Origin: DYEP01 sp040755615
Lineage (GTDB): Bacteria; Bacillota; Sulfobacillia; DUSP01; DYEP01
NCBI GenBank assembly: GCA_040755615.1
Contig: JBFMAL010000002.1
Span: 1 to 64,000 of the forward strand
DNA: 64,000 bases
Direction of reading: 5' to 3'
Shown here one piece after another: positions 54,545-63,705 of this stretch. Positions within the stretch are counted from its first letter, which is position 1, and every line of letters starts with the position of its first letter. The notes beneath the pieces were generated by a model that searched no databases, was not told the DNA's origin, and saw only the letters and a list, made by a program, of their open reading frames with translations. Position numbers and translations under genes: made by a program.

Positions 54545-54705
54545 AGTAGTTAATCATTCCGGGGAAAGGCTGTGCCTCCTAGACGGCTAGACCGCTGCAA
54601 AAAGACCGACCTTCCCCGGAGCCAGTTTCGGGCAGCACGGGCCGTAGAGGGTCGCGCTTCGAGCGCCGGCGTGTTAGGCCGCTTCGTGCCCCGAAAGAAT
54701 CTAAA
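54545..54705 (+). ncRNA. Candidate bridge RNA of the IS110 element
   Basis: The non-coding left end of the IS110 element has two strong stem-loops. The first pairs TCCGGGGAA-GG (54558-54569) with CCTTCCCCGGA (54610-54620) and encloses a 40-nt loop. The second pairs TTTCGGG and GCACG (54626-54639) with CGTGC and CCCGAAA (54685-54696), and holds GGCC/GGCC and a GCGCT/AGCGC tip. IS110 elements express a bridge RNA from this position, with separate target- and donor-binding loops. The match is by position and architecture only. Confidence 0.5.
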
Positions 54706-54720
54706 CCAGGGGTGATAAAG

Positions 54721-55953
54721 GTGTACTTTGCTGGTATCGACTGGGCTGACGATCACCACGATATTGTTGTACTTGGCCCCACAGGGGACTTGGTAAGCCA
54801 GTTTCGGGTTGAGCACTCGGGTACCGGGTTACGCCGGCTCTCCGAGACTCTGCGCGGCATCGCCGAGCCCTCTGAGGTTGCCTGCATCATTGAAACCCGC
54901 GATAGCTTGCTCGTTCATCACTTGCTGGAGTCCGGCTTTGCCGTCTACCCGGTCAACTCGAAGACCGTTGACCGGCAACGCAGTCCGGCCCGTGCCAAGA
55001 CGGACGCCATTGATGCCGCTATCTTGGCCCGTCATGTCTAAAGGAGCACGACCGCCTTCGTCGTCTGGAAATCGATAGCCCGTTGGTCCAAGAGCTGAAA
55101 ATACTCACCTGGGATCAAGCAGGCCTGATACAGCAGCAGACCAGACTCCTAAATCAGCTGACCGCCTGCCTGAAGGACTACTATCTCTTGCCTCTGCAGC
55201 TGTTCAGCAAACTCAACCAGCCGGTCACTTTGGCCTTTCTTCAGTCCTACCCTACCTTAGAACACCTGGAGCAAGCCTCTCCGGAGGAACCGGCTGCCTT
55301 TTTCAAGCACCACCGCCATCCCCGGCCTAATGAGACCGTACAGAAACTGCTCAATCTCCTCCAAGCGCCTCAGCTTCGCGCCAACCCCATCGTGGCACAG
55401 ACTTGGGCGTCTCATGATGGCCATCATCGCCCAGTGGGCCCCGCTGGCCGATGCCATCCGCACCTATAACCGGGAGGTCGAGCGCCCTTTTTTGACCCAT
55501 TCTGACAGTCAGATCTTCCAGAGCCTTCCCGGGGCCGGGAAGCGCCTGGCCCCACGACTGCTGGCAGAATGGGGTGACGACCGAACGCGTTACTTCTTAC
55601 ACGAGGCCGTTGCAGCCCTGGCCGGCACCTCCCCGGTGCCGTTTCAAAGTGGACGCTTTGTCCGGGCCCGCAAGCGAATGGCCTGTGTCAAGCCTTTCCG
55701 AGATGCACTGTACCGCTTTGCATGGCTATCAACCCATTCAGAACCCTGGGCAAAAGACTACTACAACCGCAAACGCTCTCACGGCAAGAGCCATAGCGTA
55801 GCCGTGCGTGCTCTCTCTAACGTTTGGTACGCATCATCTATGGCATGTGGCGCAGCAACCAGCCTTATTGTCGCGACATCTTCCTTACGCCTCAGGCCAA
55901 ACATGCTCCGGCTGCCTAACATATTGGATTTTCAAGGTCCTCTATTGACATAG
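54721..55953 (+). pseudogene. IS110 transposase (DEDD/RuvC-like), two frameshifts
   Basis: The N-terminal RuvC-like DEDD domain reads VYFAGIDWADDHHDIVVLGP, then IIETRDSLLVHHLLESGFAV and RAKTDAIDAAILARHV. After a frame change near 55036 it continues LKEHDRLRRLEIDSPLVQEL. After another near 55410 it reads MMAIIAQWAPLADAIRTYNR and the C-terminal transposase_20 domain SLPGAGKRLAPRLLAEWGDD with a serine-containing AALAGTSPV. All parts are present, so decay is recent. GTG 54721 follows AGGGGTG. Confidence 0.88.
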
Positions 55954-55966
55954 AGGGTCTTTTTGG
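55939..55966 (+). terminator. Terminator at the end of the IS110 transposase
   Basis: CCTCTAT/ATAGAGG (55939-55956) with a 4-nt loop is followed by GTCTTTTT. It overlaps the stop codon of the transposase gene. Confidence 0.65.
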
Positions 55967-55979
55967 TAGGCGGCCGCAG

Positions 55980-57522
55980 TCTCCTCTTCCCGGTTTATCT
56001 CGTCGCCTGCGTCCACCACTTCATGTTTACGAGTATCCCGTCACGCGTCTAGTAATAGACGGTTAGGGCTTCGGCGGCCCATGGAGGTCCGGCCACTCTT
56101 TTCGGTGCGGGTCTGGCCGTCGCCGGTTTTTACGGACTTTCCCGGGCAGCGATACTGCCCTTCTGTTCTTCCGCCTGCCCCGCCTAGTTTGGTCCCCTCG
56201 GTACCGGGTAATGGGCTCCTGACCGTCTCAGTTTGGCTGCGGTTCGCGGCCCCCGGCCGAAGGATCCTGACACTATTCTCTTTCCTCGAAAGCCCCATCT
56301 TTCATGACCCCATCTTCAAGAAATCGCCGGATGGGGCGAGGGACGTGCCATCGTTCACCTTACGGTTTATTCCTTGCAGTATCAGGTCGCAATCAAGACG
56401 GTCAGAGCACTTTGAGAGGACCACGTCGACTACGCATTTCACTTCGTATTTGTTCTCTCTGCTTTGGCTACTGCCCGCTGGCAAGAGCGTCCTGGCCGGT
56501 ATCCATAGCTTGATGGGTGAAAGTGCGCTCCAAGAATGCTAAGAAGTGCTTGCTGGACTACCCTGTCTGTGACGGTGGGTACCCAAGCGTTCTTATACTC
56601 CTATCCGGTTTGATATTTCTGCTCTCCGGACTGGGCTTGGTTTGTACGTTCCGGTCTTGAGTTCAAGATGGAGTTTAGTAATTTTTCGCCGAAGGCTTGC
56701 ACGGTCTGCCCGTCTATTCTGGGAGCGCGATTGCCGGCTCTGATGGCGCTGTGTGCTTGCTTCGGGTTTTTGATACGGTATACTTTGTCTATAATCTGTA
56801 GTACTTCATCCTGACTTCCTCATCTCGGCGTGCTCCCTGCGTCTCTACCTCACATGGCTGCAGTCTCTTCTCGGAGCTAGCAGGCGTCTCTAGCTCGTGG
56901 GTAATCCACCGCACTCTTCTCCAGTAGTCTGCTGAGCGGACGAAGGCGCCAGTTGGCTCGTCACCCCTGGGTGCCCCGTTCCTCTTGGTGCTCAGCTTCG
57001 GTCATTTTCTCCTATGCGCGTTCAATTCGCAGTCATACACTTCCGTTTACCTTCGTTCCTAGGTACCCAGAGAGGCTTTTGTCTTCTTTGGCTCAGCATC
57101 TCTTGGATGCTATCCCTTCAGTTTTCCCCTCCGGGCCGTTACCGGCTTTCATTGGCTGAAGGTTCATCACTACTGCGGACTCGTCTGCCACCCTGTACCA
57201 CTTCTTCTCTCCCTTGCCTCTCAGATTGGTCGAGATTACTAAGCTTTATCTCCGCTGATACAGGACCTCCCCAGTTAAGTCTGCCTGCCTGAAACCCTGA
57301 CTGCCGAGGTTATCCAGCTTTTGGGCTTTCCCACTTTGTGCAAGGTTACCCTCCTGAAGAGCCAGCCCCGGTTCAACTTACGCCATGTTCCATCTTCTTC
57401 CTTCATCTTCCTTCAGACCTCGCCGTAACCAGCGACGCCCTTGCCTGCGGATTGTCTTCCCGCTGGTTAGGTGACAGGGTTTCTTTCAACCCATCGGCTT
57501 AGCAAACATGCTGGGCGAACAC
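55980..57522 (-). mobile_element. Decayed group II intron downstream of the S-layer terminator
   Basis: The reverse transcriptase remnant is preceded (higher coordinates) by about 690 structured non-coding bases, the size of intron domains I-III. On the minus strand the intron-like 5' end GTGTTCGCCC starts at 57522, exactly where the terminator stem of the S-layer gene ends. No domain V could be recognised at the low-coordinate end, so the 3' border is approximate and the intron is probably truncated. Confidence 0.55.
56260..56830 (-). pseudogene. Group II intron reverse transcriptase, truncated and frameshifted
   Basis: The minus strand reads in pieces IIDKVYRIKNPKQAHSAIRA, GNRAPRIDGQTVQAFGEKLL, then LGTHRHRQ-type remnants of the RT2 block, SYGYRPGR, and KYEVKCVVDVVLSKCSDRLD with CDLILQGINRKVNDGT. 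This covers RT blocks 0 to 3 of LtrA-type enzymes. The YADD catalytic block, thumb and maturase domain are missing; the reading ends soon after MKDGAFEE. Several frame changes separate the pieces. Confidence 0.75.
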
Positions 57523-57553
57523 GAGAAGTCCCGCTCTAAGAGCGGGACTTCTC
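57523..57553 (-). terminator. Terminator of the S-layer gene
   Basis: A perfect stem of at least 14 bp, GAGAAGTCCCGCTC with GAGCGGGACTTCTC, lies 28 bases after the stop. The expected T-run is missing, apparently displaced by the group II intron that begins at the next base. Confidence 0.75.
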
Positions 57554-57580
57554 TTCCCGTGATCGGTCAGCTACCGCACA

Positions 57581-59452
57581 TTACTGTGCTTTAGCTGTCC
57601 TCACAATGTAAGCAACAAACCCGTTATCATCGAGCACCAGTTTCACAGTGTCGCCTGCCTTGATGTCGGCGTAGGTCTTGAACGCTGCATCAACGTTGCA
57701 GTAGACGAAGGTTCCACCCGGTGCTAGCGCATAGGCGACGTCCGTAGTCCCGTCTTTAACCGTAAGAGCCGTGGCCCACTTTGTCTGGACTGGGTATGCG
57801 GAGATCGCATCAAGGTTAACTGCATCAACAGATACACTAGCGGCCTGAGTAACCTTGACGACCTTACCAATGTTTGCGATGACCGTAGCTCGGTATCCCG
57901 GATCCAGATCCCCGCTAGGAATCGCAAGCGTCTTCTTAGTGCCGTCAGCAAGTTCAAACGTTGCGTCGAACTTCGTTTGGCTATCTACTACGTAGGTTTC
58001 ATAGTACAGTACCTTGGCAAAGTACTTTACGGTGCTAGGCGTGGGATCCTGCAGGTTAACCCGGACTTTTCCATCAAGACCGAGGAGGACGGTGACTGTT
58101 GTACCCACATCAGTGTTGAAAATGGAGCCGCCGTGAGGCTCTTCCACATAGTACTTGGTTCCGTCTATCCTTACAAAGTTGCCAGTGTTGTCAGTACCTT
58201 TAGCTGTTATCTTACCTTTGACAACTGATTCGGTGACCACCGACACCCAAATCGCGTCCGCGTTATCTTGTAGATCGTCGCCATAGGTCCGAACTGAGGC
58301 AATGGCGCCGGGCACAGTCGTAGCCCACTTTGCCTTGAAGGCATCAAGAGCCGCTTTGAGCTGGGTCAGCGTTGCCGCCTTACCGTTCAGAAGGATCTCC
58401 GTATTCGCGTCGACGTTGAGCGTCTTGCCACCTACGGTAATTGTACCTTGATCTGGCACATCTGGGTCAGTAATCGTGGCTCCGGTTATTTCTTTATTGG
58501 AGTAAGTGGTTACAGTCACAGAGATCGCTGTAACCTTGCCTTCCTCGTTGAGTGTTAAGGTAACAACAGACCCTTCTTCAAGTCCGAGCCTAGAAATCAC
58601 TAGGTCTTTATACTGGTCGGCTACCTCTTCCTTATTCAATACAGTCGTAACTGGCCATTTCACCTCATAGTCTATACCATCGACACGAATGTACTTGTCA
58701 ACGGCCACAAACCTTGCGTACTTACCGGTAACGGTTTTGGCCGGCACCGCAACGTACTCATTATACTTGGTTACACTCCACTTGTGGGCCTTCACAAGCA
58801 AAGAGTCTGATGCAGTACCTGTCTCAATGGCCTTGGTCTGTGCGTTCCACTTGGCCTTAGAAACAAGCGCGTTATCTACTGCCAGTGCCATTTCTCCCCT
58901 GGTAATCGGGAGGTTGGCGAATACATCCAGGCCCTTATCCAGCCCGATGTCATACGCGACCATCAGGTAGTTGGTCGGCCATACGCCTACTGCAGCGGCT
59001 TCCAGCTTCAGCGCATGGATAATCATCTTGAAGGCTTCTGCGAAGGTCACGTTGTTGTTCGGCCGGAAGGTGCCATCCGGGTAGCCGTGGATGATCCCCA
59101 AGGCAGTGGCTACGTTTACATAGCCCCATGCCCAGCTCCAGGAAGCATCCGTGTCAGCGAAGTGAGGAGCAAAAAGCTCCATGGATTTCGCCGCAGCCAC
59201 ACGGCTTGGCCCGAGCATGCGGACTACCACTGCGGCAAACTGCGCGCGGGTGATGGGCTCATCCGGTCTAGCAGTGCCGTCAGGATAGCCAACATAGATG
59301 TTCAGGTCCTTCAGAACGCCGAACTTTGCGGCTAGCTCGTGTGTGTCAGGCACATCCGCGAACGGCCCTGACGCGGCACCGGCTACGCTAACAAGAGACA
59401 TCAGCATAACCAGTGTCAAAATCGTAGCGAGCACTCGTTTAGCACGATTCAT
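57581..59452 (-). CDS. S-layer protein with three SLH domains
   Basis: The 623-residue precursor has a signal peptide (residues 1-26, ending VSVAGA-A) and SLH repeats at about 28-90 (FADVPDTHELAAKFGVLKDL, GYPDGTARPDEPITRAQFAA), 94-150 (GYPDGTFRPNNNVTFAEAFK) and 155-205 (DVFANLPITRGEMALAVDNA). The remaining 400 residues are beta-rich, Thr/Val/Asp-rich and Cys-poor, as in surface-array proteins. SLH domains bind pyruvylated wall polymer. AAAGGAGG lies upstream of ATG 59452. Strong promoter, long leader and own terminator fit a highly expressed protein. Confidence 0.9.
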   Translation of the reverse strand: MNRAKRVLATILTLVMLMSLVSVAGAASGPFADVPDTHELAAKFGVLKDLNIYVGYPDGTARPDEPITRAQFAAVVVRMLGPSRVAAAKSMELFAPHFADTDASWSWAWGYVNVATALGIIHGYPDGTFRPNNNVTFAEAFKMIIHALKLEAAAVGVWPTNYLMVAYDIGLDKGLDVFANLPITRGEMALAVDNALVSKAKWNAQTKAIETGTASDSLLVKAHKWSVTKYNEYVAVPAKTVTGKYARFVAVDKYIRVDGIDYEVKWPVTTVLNKEEVADQYKDLVISRLGLEEGSVVTLTLNEEGKVTAISVTVTTYSNKEITGATITDPDVPDQGTITVGGKTLNVDANTEILLNGKAATLTQLKAALDAFKAKWATTVPGAIASVRTYGDDLQDNADAIWVSVVTESVVKGKITAKGTDNTGNFVRIDGTKYYVEEPHGGSIFNTDVGTTVTVLLGLDGKVRVNLQDPTPSTVKYFAKVLYYETYVVDSQTKFDATFELADGTKKTLAIPSGDLDPGYRATVIANIGKVVKVTQAASVSVDAVNLDAISAYPVQTKWATALTVKDGTTDVAYALAPGGTFVYCNVDAAFKTYADIKAGDTVKLVLDDNGFVAYIVRTAKAQ

Positions 59453-59767
59453 CTAACCTTTGTCCTCCTTTGATTCTAGTGTTTGGTCTTGGAAAACCTA
59501 ATCTTAGGTCCCAAAACGTCTTACTTGCGATTTCCCCCGGAAATCCCCCCCTTCAATAAAACTCTGGCCGTGGGGTTTCCCCCACTCCTTAAACCGTTGT
59601 TCATTTGTCAAGGTCCTCAGGGTATTATGTGTAATGGGAACACTTCTATGAATACCCTTATTTCTCCTTCTTCTTTGTCCCTTTTTGGAAGTCTGTGCTA
59701 ATCTTGCCTCTTTGTCTAAATCAGCCCCTGTTCTTGTAGTAAAACCCAAGTCAGGAGCCTATTTAGA
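59453..59767 (-). promoter_or_regulatory. Long 5' leader of the S-layer transcript
   Basis: About 300 nt lie between the predicted transcription start (near 59760) and the S-layer ATG, with no gene inside. Purine-rich and G-run segments occur (near 59545-59590 on the plus strand as C-runs). Long stabilising leaders are known for S-layer mRNAs; a specific structure was not derived. Confidence 0.5.
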
Positions 59768-59796
59768 ATTATAGCACCTTGTCCCAATCCAGTCAA
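59768..59796 (-). promoter_or_regulatory. Strong sigma-A promoter of the S-layer gene
   Basis: On the minus strand TTGACT (59796-59791) and perfect TATAAT (59773-59768) are 17 bases apart, embedded in an AT-rich stretch. Confidence 0.85.
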
Positions 59797-60214
59797 ATTA
59801 AAACCAGTCATAGGATATTACAGTTTTGTAAATTAGTGTAATGCTGTGTGCCTACCTGCCAAGGTACATATTACATCGATTGGGTAATATTCGCCGTACT
59901 GGGGTGATTTCCTGCTAGAGAAACCCGGGGGTTGTTCTCTGGGTCACGTTTTAACAGAGTTGTAATCTGAGTTTTTTGCATAAGGAGTAGTCGTGTGGTT
60001 TATGCCCGCACCATCTCCTGCTCTGAGGACGGGCTACAGCCAAAACCGCAGCCTGCCTTGTGGCCCAGGGACCGGGTACGTGCCCTTCGCAGTATTGCGC
60101 TGAACTTCATCCAGCAGGGACAAATACCTCCAGTTCAGTCCATATCCGCCATTCCTTCCAGAGTTAGACGAATGACTACACCTGCTGTTCCGTTTAGTGT
60201 AATGGCAATATGTG
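59797..60214. other. Gene-free region between PhzF and the S-layer promoter
   Basis: About 420 bases with an AT-rich part next to the promoter (59797-59880) and no supported gene. A 81-codon open stretch at 59995-60240 has no motif or ribosome site. Confidence 0.45.
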
Positions 60215-61138
60215 TTAGAGATAAATGCTGCCTCGCATGACGGTGACCGCAGAGCCTCCCACCTTTACCATATCTATGCCGGAGGGGGTGCCTTGTACTT
60301 CTACAAAGATCCGGCTTGGCCTATCCATGACATACCCCTGCTCAAATAACATCCTCGGGTTTGGTTCTGTGATTATTCCATTGAGCACCAGGTAGGCGGC
60401 CAGTGCTCCGCTGGCAGTACCCGTGGCCGCTTCTTCGTTAATGCCTACGGAGGGTGCAAAATCCCTACAGTGCGCGGTGGCTTCCTGGGACTTGGTTTCC
60501 ATGGTGAATGCATGTACGCTGAGAAACCCGTGCTGGTCGGAGAACCGGGCAAGCCTGTTCATGTCCGGTTTCATGTCCCACAGGGCCTCGAGAGTCTTGA
60601 CTGGCAGCATGAGGTCGGGGAGCCCTGTGGATACGACCTGCGGCTCCATCCACACGTGGCCCTTGCTTAGCTTGAGTATGTCACATAGCTCTTCGGTCTC
60701 TTCAAGCGTTCCAAGTATTTTTGGTGTACGCTGGTGCATCATTATCCTCGCCACACGTCCCTCCTTTCTATGGATCTCCACAGGTAGAAGGCCCGCGAGC
60801 GTCTCCAGGATGACCTGCGTGATGTCCCCTGTTAAAGATATGACGCCTTCTTCCGATAAGAAGAAAAATGTTCCTACGGTCGCATGTCCGCACAGATCCA
60901 CTTCTTTTGCAGGAGTAAAGAAACGTACCCGGAAATCCGCCGAGGGGTCAGAGGGCTTTAGCACAAAGGCCGTTTCCGACAGGTTCATCTCCCTGGCAAT
61001 GGCCTGCATCTGCTTTTCCGTGAGTCCATCAGCATCGGGCACCACGCCTGCTGGATTCCCGCCAAAGGGAATGTCAGTAAAGGCGTCCACCTGGAATATG
61101 GGGAGGCCCCTTGAAGCCTGCATTCGGTCGTCGTTCAC
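60215..61138 (-). CDS. PhzF-family isomerase/epimerase
   Basis: The 307-residue protein has IFQVDAFTDIPFGGNPAGVV at the start, the catalytic glutamate region MNLSETAF, CGHATVGTFFFL and the C-terminal EEAATGTASGALAAYLV. The fold resembles diaminopimelate epimerase. Relatives include PhzF of phenazine synthesis and many enzymes of unknown substrate; no phenazine genes are present. It stands alone between two promoters. Confidence 0.9.
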   Translation of the reverse strand: MNDDRMQASRGLPIFQVDAFTDIPFGGNPAGVVPDADGLTEKQMQAIAREMNLSETAFVLKPSDPSADFRVRFFTPAKEVDLCGHATVGTFFFLSEEGVISLTGDITQVILETLAGLLPVEIHRKEGRVARIMMHQRTPKILGTLEETEELCDILKLSKGHVWMEPQVVSTGLPDLMLPVKTLEALWDMKPDMNRLARFSDQHGFLSVHAFTMETKSQEATAHCRDFAPSVGINEEAATGTASGALAAYLVLNGIITEPNPRMLFEQGYVMDRPSRIFVEVQGTPSGIDMVKVGGSAVTVMRGSIYL

Positions 61139-61329
61139 ATCTGGTCACCTCCGTTGTCTTTACCTTCAGATTTCCCCCCGTTTGGGGAAATACCTTTGGG
61201 TTCGGTGGAAAGGACATGGAATGGATGCGGTTCTTAGGTAATCCTCATTATCCACGTGCTCACCTTCGAATTTCCATTAAATCCTTTGCTGTTGCACCAC
61301 ACTGCCAGGCTTGCTGATAAGCCACATGC

Positions 61330-61358
61330 TTGATTGACACCAAAATTCTGGCTATAAT
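61330..61358 (+). promoter_or_regulatory. Promoter of the AAA/DUF4143 gene
   Basis: TTGATT (61330-61335) and TATAAT (61353-61358) are 17 bases apart, about 40 bases before the start codon. Confidence 0.7.
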
Positions 61359-61400
61359 AAGATTGTAAATTGAATTGGTCTGGGAGGGGGGGAGTGAACT

Positions 61401-62624
61401 GTGTACATCAAACGGCACATGGAAGAAACGGTAAAGAAAGCAGAAGGGATGTTCGGTGCCGTTTTGGTAACTGGGCCAAGACAGGTAGGAAAAACAACTA
61501 TGCTCAGAAACGTGACAAGAGACATCGCCTACGTTACGCTTGACGACCCAATTGTGCTTAGCTCGGCACTTGAGGAACCAGGTACTTTCTTTAAGAACAC
61601 CCCTCCCCCCGTGTTTATAGATGAAATTCAGTATGCGCCCAGCCTATTCCCATATATCAAAATGATCCTTGACAGGGACAGAAAGAAGGGGCAGTTTTTC
61701 CTCAGCGGCTCACAGCAATTCAGCATGATGAAGAACGTTAGCGAATCGCTGGCCGGCAGAATCGGCATCCTGAATTTGCTCGGGCTTTCTCTGAGAGAGA
61801 TCAACAATACCGACTTCAATAAACCCTTTGTCCCAACTGATGAATACATCGAGGCTAGACGCGAGCACCTGGTGCAAAACGAGCATCGGGATATCTGGAG
61901 GATTATACATAGGGGCAGTATGCCTGTGCTTTATGCCGACAAAGACATAGACTGGCAGATGTTCTATGCAGCATACACCAGGACCTATATTGAACGGGAC
62001 GTTCGTGAATTGACGCAAGTGGGCGATGAGATGAAGTTCATCAAGTTCATGACGGCCATGGCGAGTCGTACCGGGCAGTTGCTGAATCAGGCATCGGTAG
62101 CACGGGAAATTGGTGTCAGCCAGCCCACCGTTGATCGGTGGATATCTGTTCTGCGCACATCCAATCTCTTGTACTTGTTGGAACCGTACCATAGCAACGT
62201 AACCAAACGGGCCATTAAAACACCCAAAATGTACTTTCTTGACACCGGGCTTGCAGCATACCTCACCAGATGGAATACCCCTGAGGTCCTGCAACACGGT
62301 GCAATGGCAGGGGCCTTTTTCGAGACCTTCGTTATTGCAGAAATAGTCAAGAGCTACTTTAACGCAGGAATTCTCGAACCACCGCTGCATTTCTATCGGG
62401 ATAAGGAACAAAACGAAATCGATCTCGTGATCTATCAGGATATGACTTTGTATCCTATAGAGATAAAGAAGCACGCCGATCCGACCAAGGACGATGTGTC
62501 CGTATTCGCTGTGCTAGACAAAATCCCGGGAATCAAGCGCGGACCCGGAGGCCTTATTTGCATGTACGATAATCTCGTAAGTCTGACAGGCCAAGACATG
62601 GCGATTCCCCTGAAGTATGTTTGA
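61401..62624 (+). CDS. AAA_14/DUF4143 ATPase
   Basis: The 407-residue protein has Walker A TGPRQVGKTTM (24-34), Walker B PVFIDEIQYAP (near 70-80), FLSGSQQFSMMKNVSESLAGR as sensor region, a winged-helix part (ASVAREIGVSQPTVDRWISV) and a C-terminal nuclease-like end with NEIDLVI and YPIEIKKH, which has the spacing of a PD-(D/E)xK core. These ATPases are common and mobile, linked to toxin or defence roles but without settled function. GGAGGG lies upstream of the GTG start at 61401. No neighbouring antitoxin or partner is evident. Confidence 0.9.
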   Translation: MYIKRHMEETVKKAEGMFGAVLVTGPRQVGKTTMLRNVTRDIAYVTLDDPIVLSSALEEPGTFFKNTPPPVFIDEIQYAPSLFPYIKMILDRDRKKGQFFLSGSQQFSMMKNVSESLAGRIGILNLLGLSLREINNTDFNKPFVPTDEYIEARREHLVQNEHRDIWRIIHRGSMPVLYADKDIDWQMFYAAYTRTYIERDVRELTQVGDEMKFIKFMTAMASRTGQLLNQASVAREIGVSQPTVDRWISVLRTSNLLYLLEPYHSNVTKRAIKTPKMYFLDTGLAAYLTRWNTPEVLQHGAMAGAFFETFVIAEIVKSYFNAGILEPPLHFYRDKEQNEIDLVIYQDMTLYPIEIKKHADPTKDDVSVFAVLDKIPGIKRGPGGLICMYDNLVSLTGQDMAIPLKYV

Positions 62625-62853
62625 GAGTTGTGTGTACGTCATAGAGACCCACCTGGAAGCTTATTAGCTTCTTTATATCAGTCCTACTATCGACATCTAA
62701 CCGCTGAGAAGGCAAATTCCCTTTGGCTGCGAATAAGAACGCTCAGGCACTCGTAACCAAAAATCCCAGTAGAATCCCTGTTTTCCCGAGCATGACCAGG
62801 TAACAGGAACAAGACAGGTGTCCTGCGATCCACTAAGAAAAGGGGAAAACTCT

Positions 62854-63705
62854 TTGTCTAGGCGTATATCGTCCCGGTTGGTTCCACTGCTTCTGGTCTT
62901 CTTTCTGATTTCCTGCATGGGAGAGGTTCCGCCGGTCAGCGATGAGCCACCTCCCGTCAAACCCGTTATATCGGAAGAACCGCCGTCTGCCAGCCAGGTA
63001 CCGGTGCTGCTGTACCATCACTTGGTTCCCGCTATCGAAGAACAGGATGAGAGTAACACGGCCGTCATTTCCGTAGAGGATTTTGCGGAGCAGATGGCCT
63101 GGCTCGCCGAGAATGAGTACTACACTCCAACCCTGGAAGAGTTCTGCGGGTGGCTGGCCGGCGAAACCTGGCTGCCGGAAAAGAGCGTACTGATAACCTT
63201 CGACGACGGATACGACTCCGTGGGGAAGCATGCCTTTCCTGTTCTGCAGCAGTGCGGGCTGCGAGCCACGGTCTTTGTCATCGGTACTTCCATAGGCCGG
63301 GTCGGAGCCACCCGTTCGTCTCTCGGCTGGAACGACCTGAAGGCGTTATACGATACTGGGCTGATGGAAGTGCAGAGCCATACTTTCGACGGTCACGGTA
63401 AAACGCCTGAGGACATGGGGTTTGCTAGCTGGGATACCGAGCGAATTCGTGCTGACCTGGACCGACTGGGGCAGTTGTTCGTAGAACACGGCATGGATCG
63501 ACCCTGGGCCTTTGCTTACCCTTTCGGCGTGGTGTCACCGGCTCTCCTGCAGGCACTGTCGGAATCCGGCTTCCGGCTGGCATTTACTACTGAGCCAGGA
63601 CTTGCGACTCCTGACTCGGATCCATTACTCGTCCCCCGGATAGCCATCTGGCCGGGGACTGACCCCCAGAAGCTGGCACAGCTGCTCTCCAAACCCAGTA
63701 GGTGA
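62854..63705 (+). CDS. Polysaccharide deacetylase lipoprotein
   Basis: The 283-residue precursor has a lipobox LISC (lipidated Cys near residue 21) and a Pro/Glu-rich linker. The NodB domain follows, with VPVLLYHHL, the metal motif LITFDDGYDS, SHTFDGHG and the WAFAYPFG arginine-less third motif. It would act on surface glycan such as peptidoglycan or poly-N-acetylglucosamine. TTG 62854 has AAGGGGAAAA upstream. Unlike the PdaB-like protein at 15.3 kb, it keeps a classical TFDDG motif. Confidence 0.87.
   Translation: MSRRISSRLVPLLLVFFLISCMGEVPPVSDEPPPVKPVISEEPPSASQVPVLLYHHLVPAIEEQDESNTAVISVEDFAEQMAWLAENEYYTPTLEEFCGWLAGETWLPEKSVLITFDDGYDSVGKHAFPVLQQCGLRATVFVIGTSIGRVGATRSSLGWNDLKALYDTGLMEVQSHTFDGHGKTPEDMGFASWDTERIRADLDRLGQLFVEHGMDRPWAFAYPFGVVSPALLQALSESGFRLAFTTEPGLATPDSDPLLVPRIAIWPGTDPQKLAQLLSKPSR

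Larger units (their letters stand above)
54545..55966 (+). mobile_element. IS110-family element, transposase broken
   Basis: A structured non-coding left part, a DEDD transposase gene on the plus strand and a terminator at its end make up the element. IS110 members lack inverted repeats, so the borders are approximate. It lies between the ligase operon and a group II intron remnant. Confidence 0.7.
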
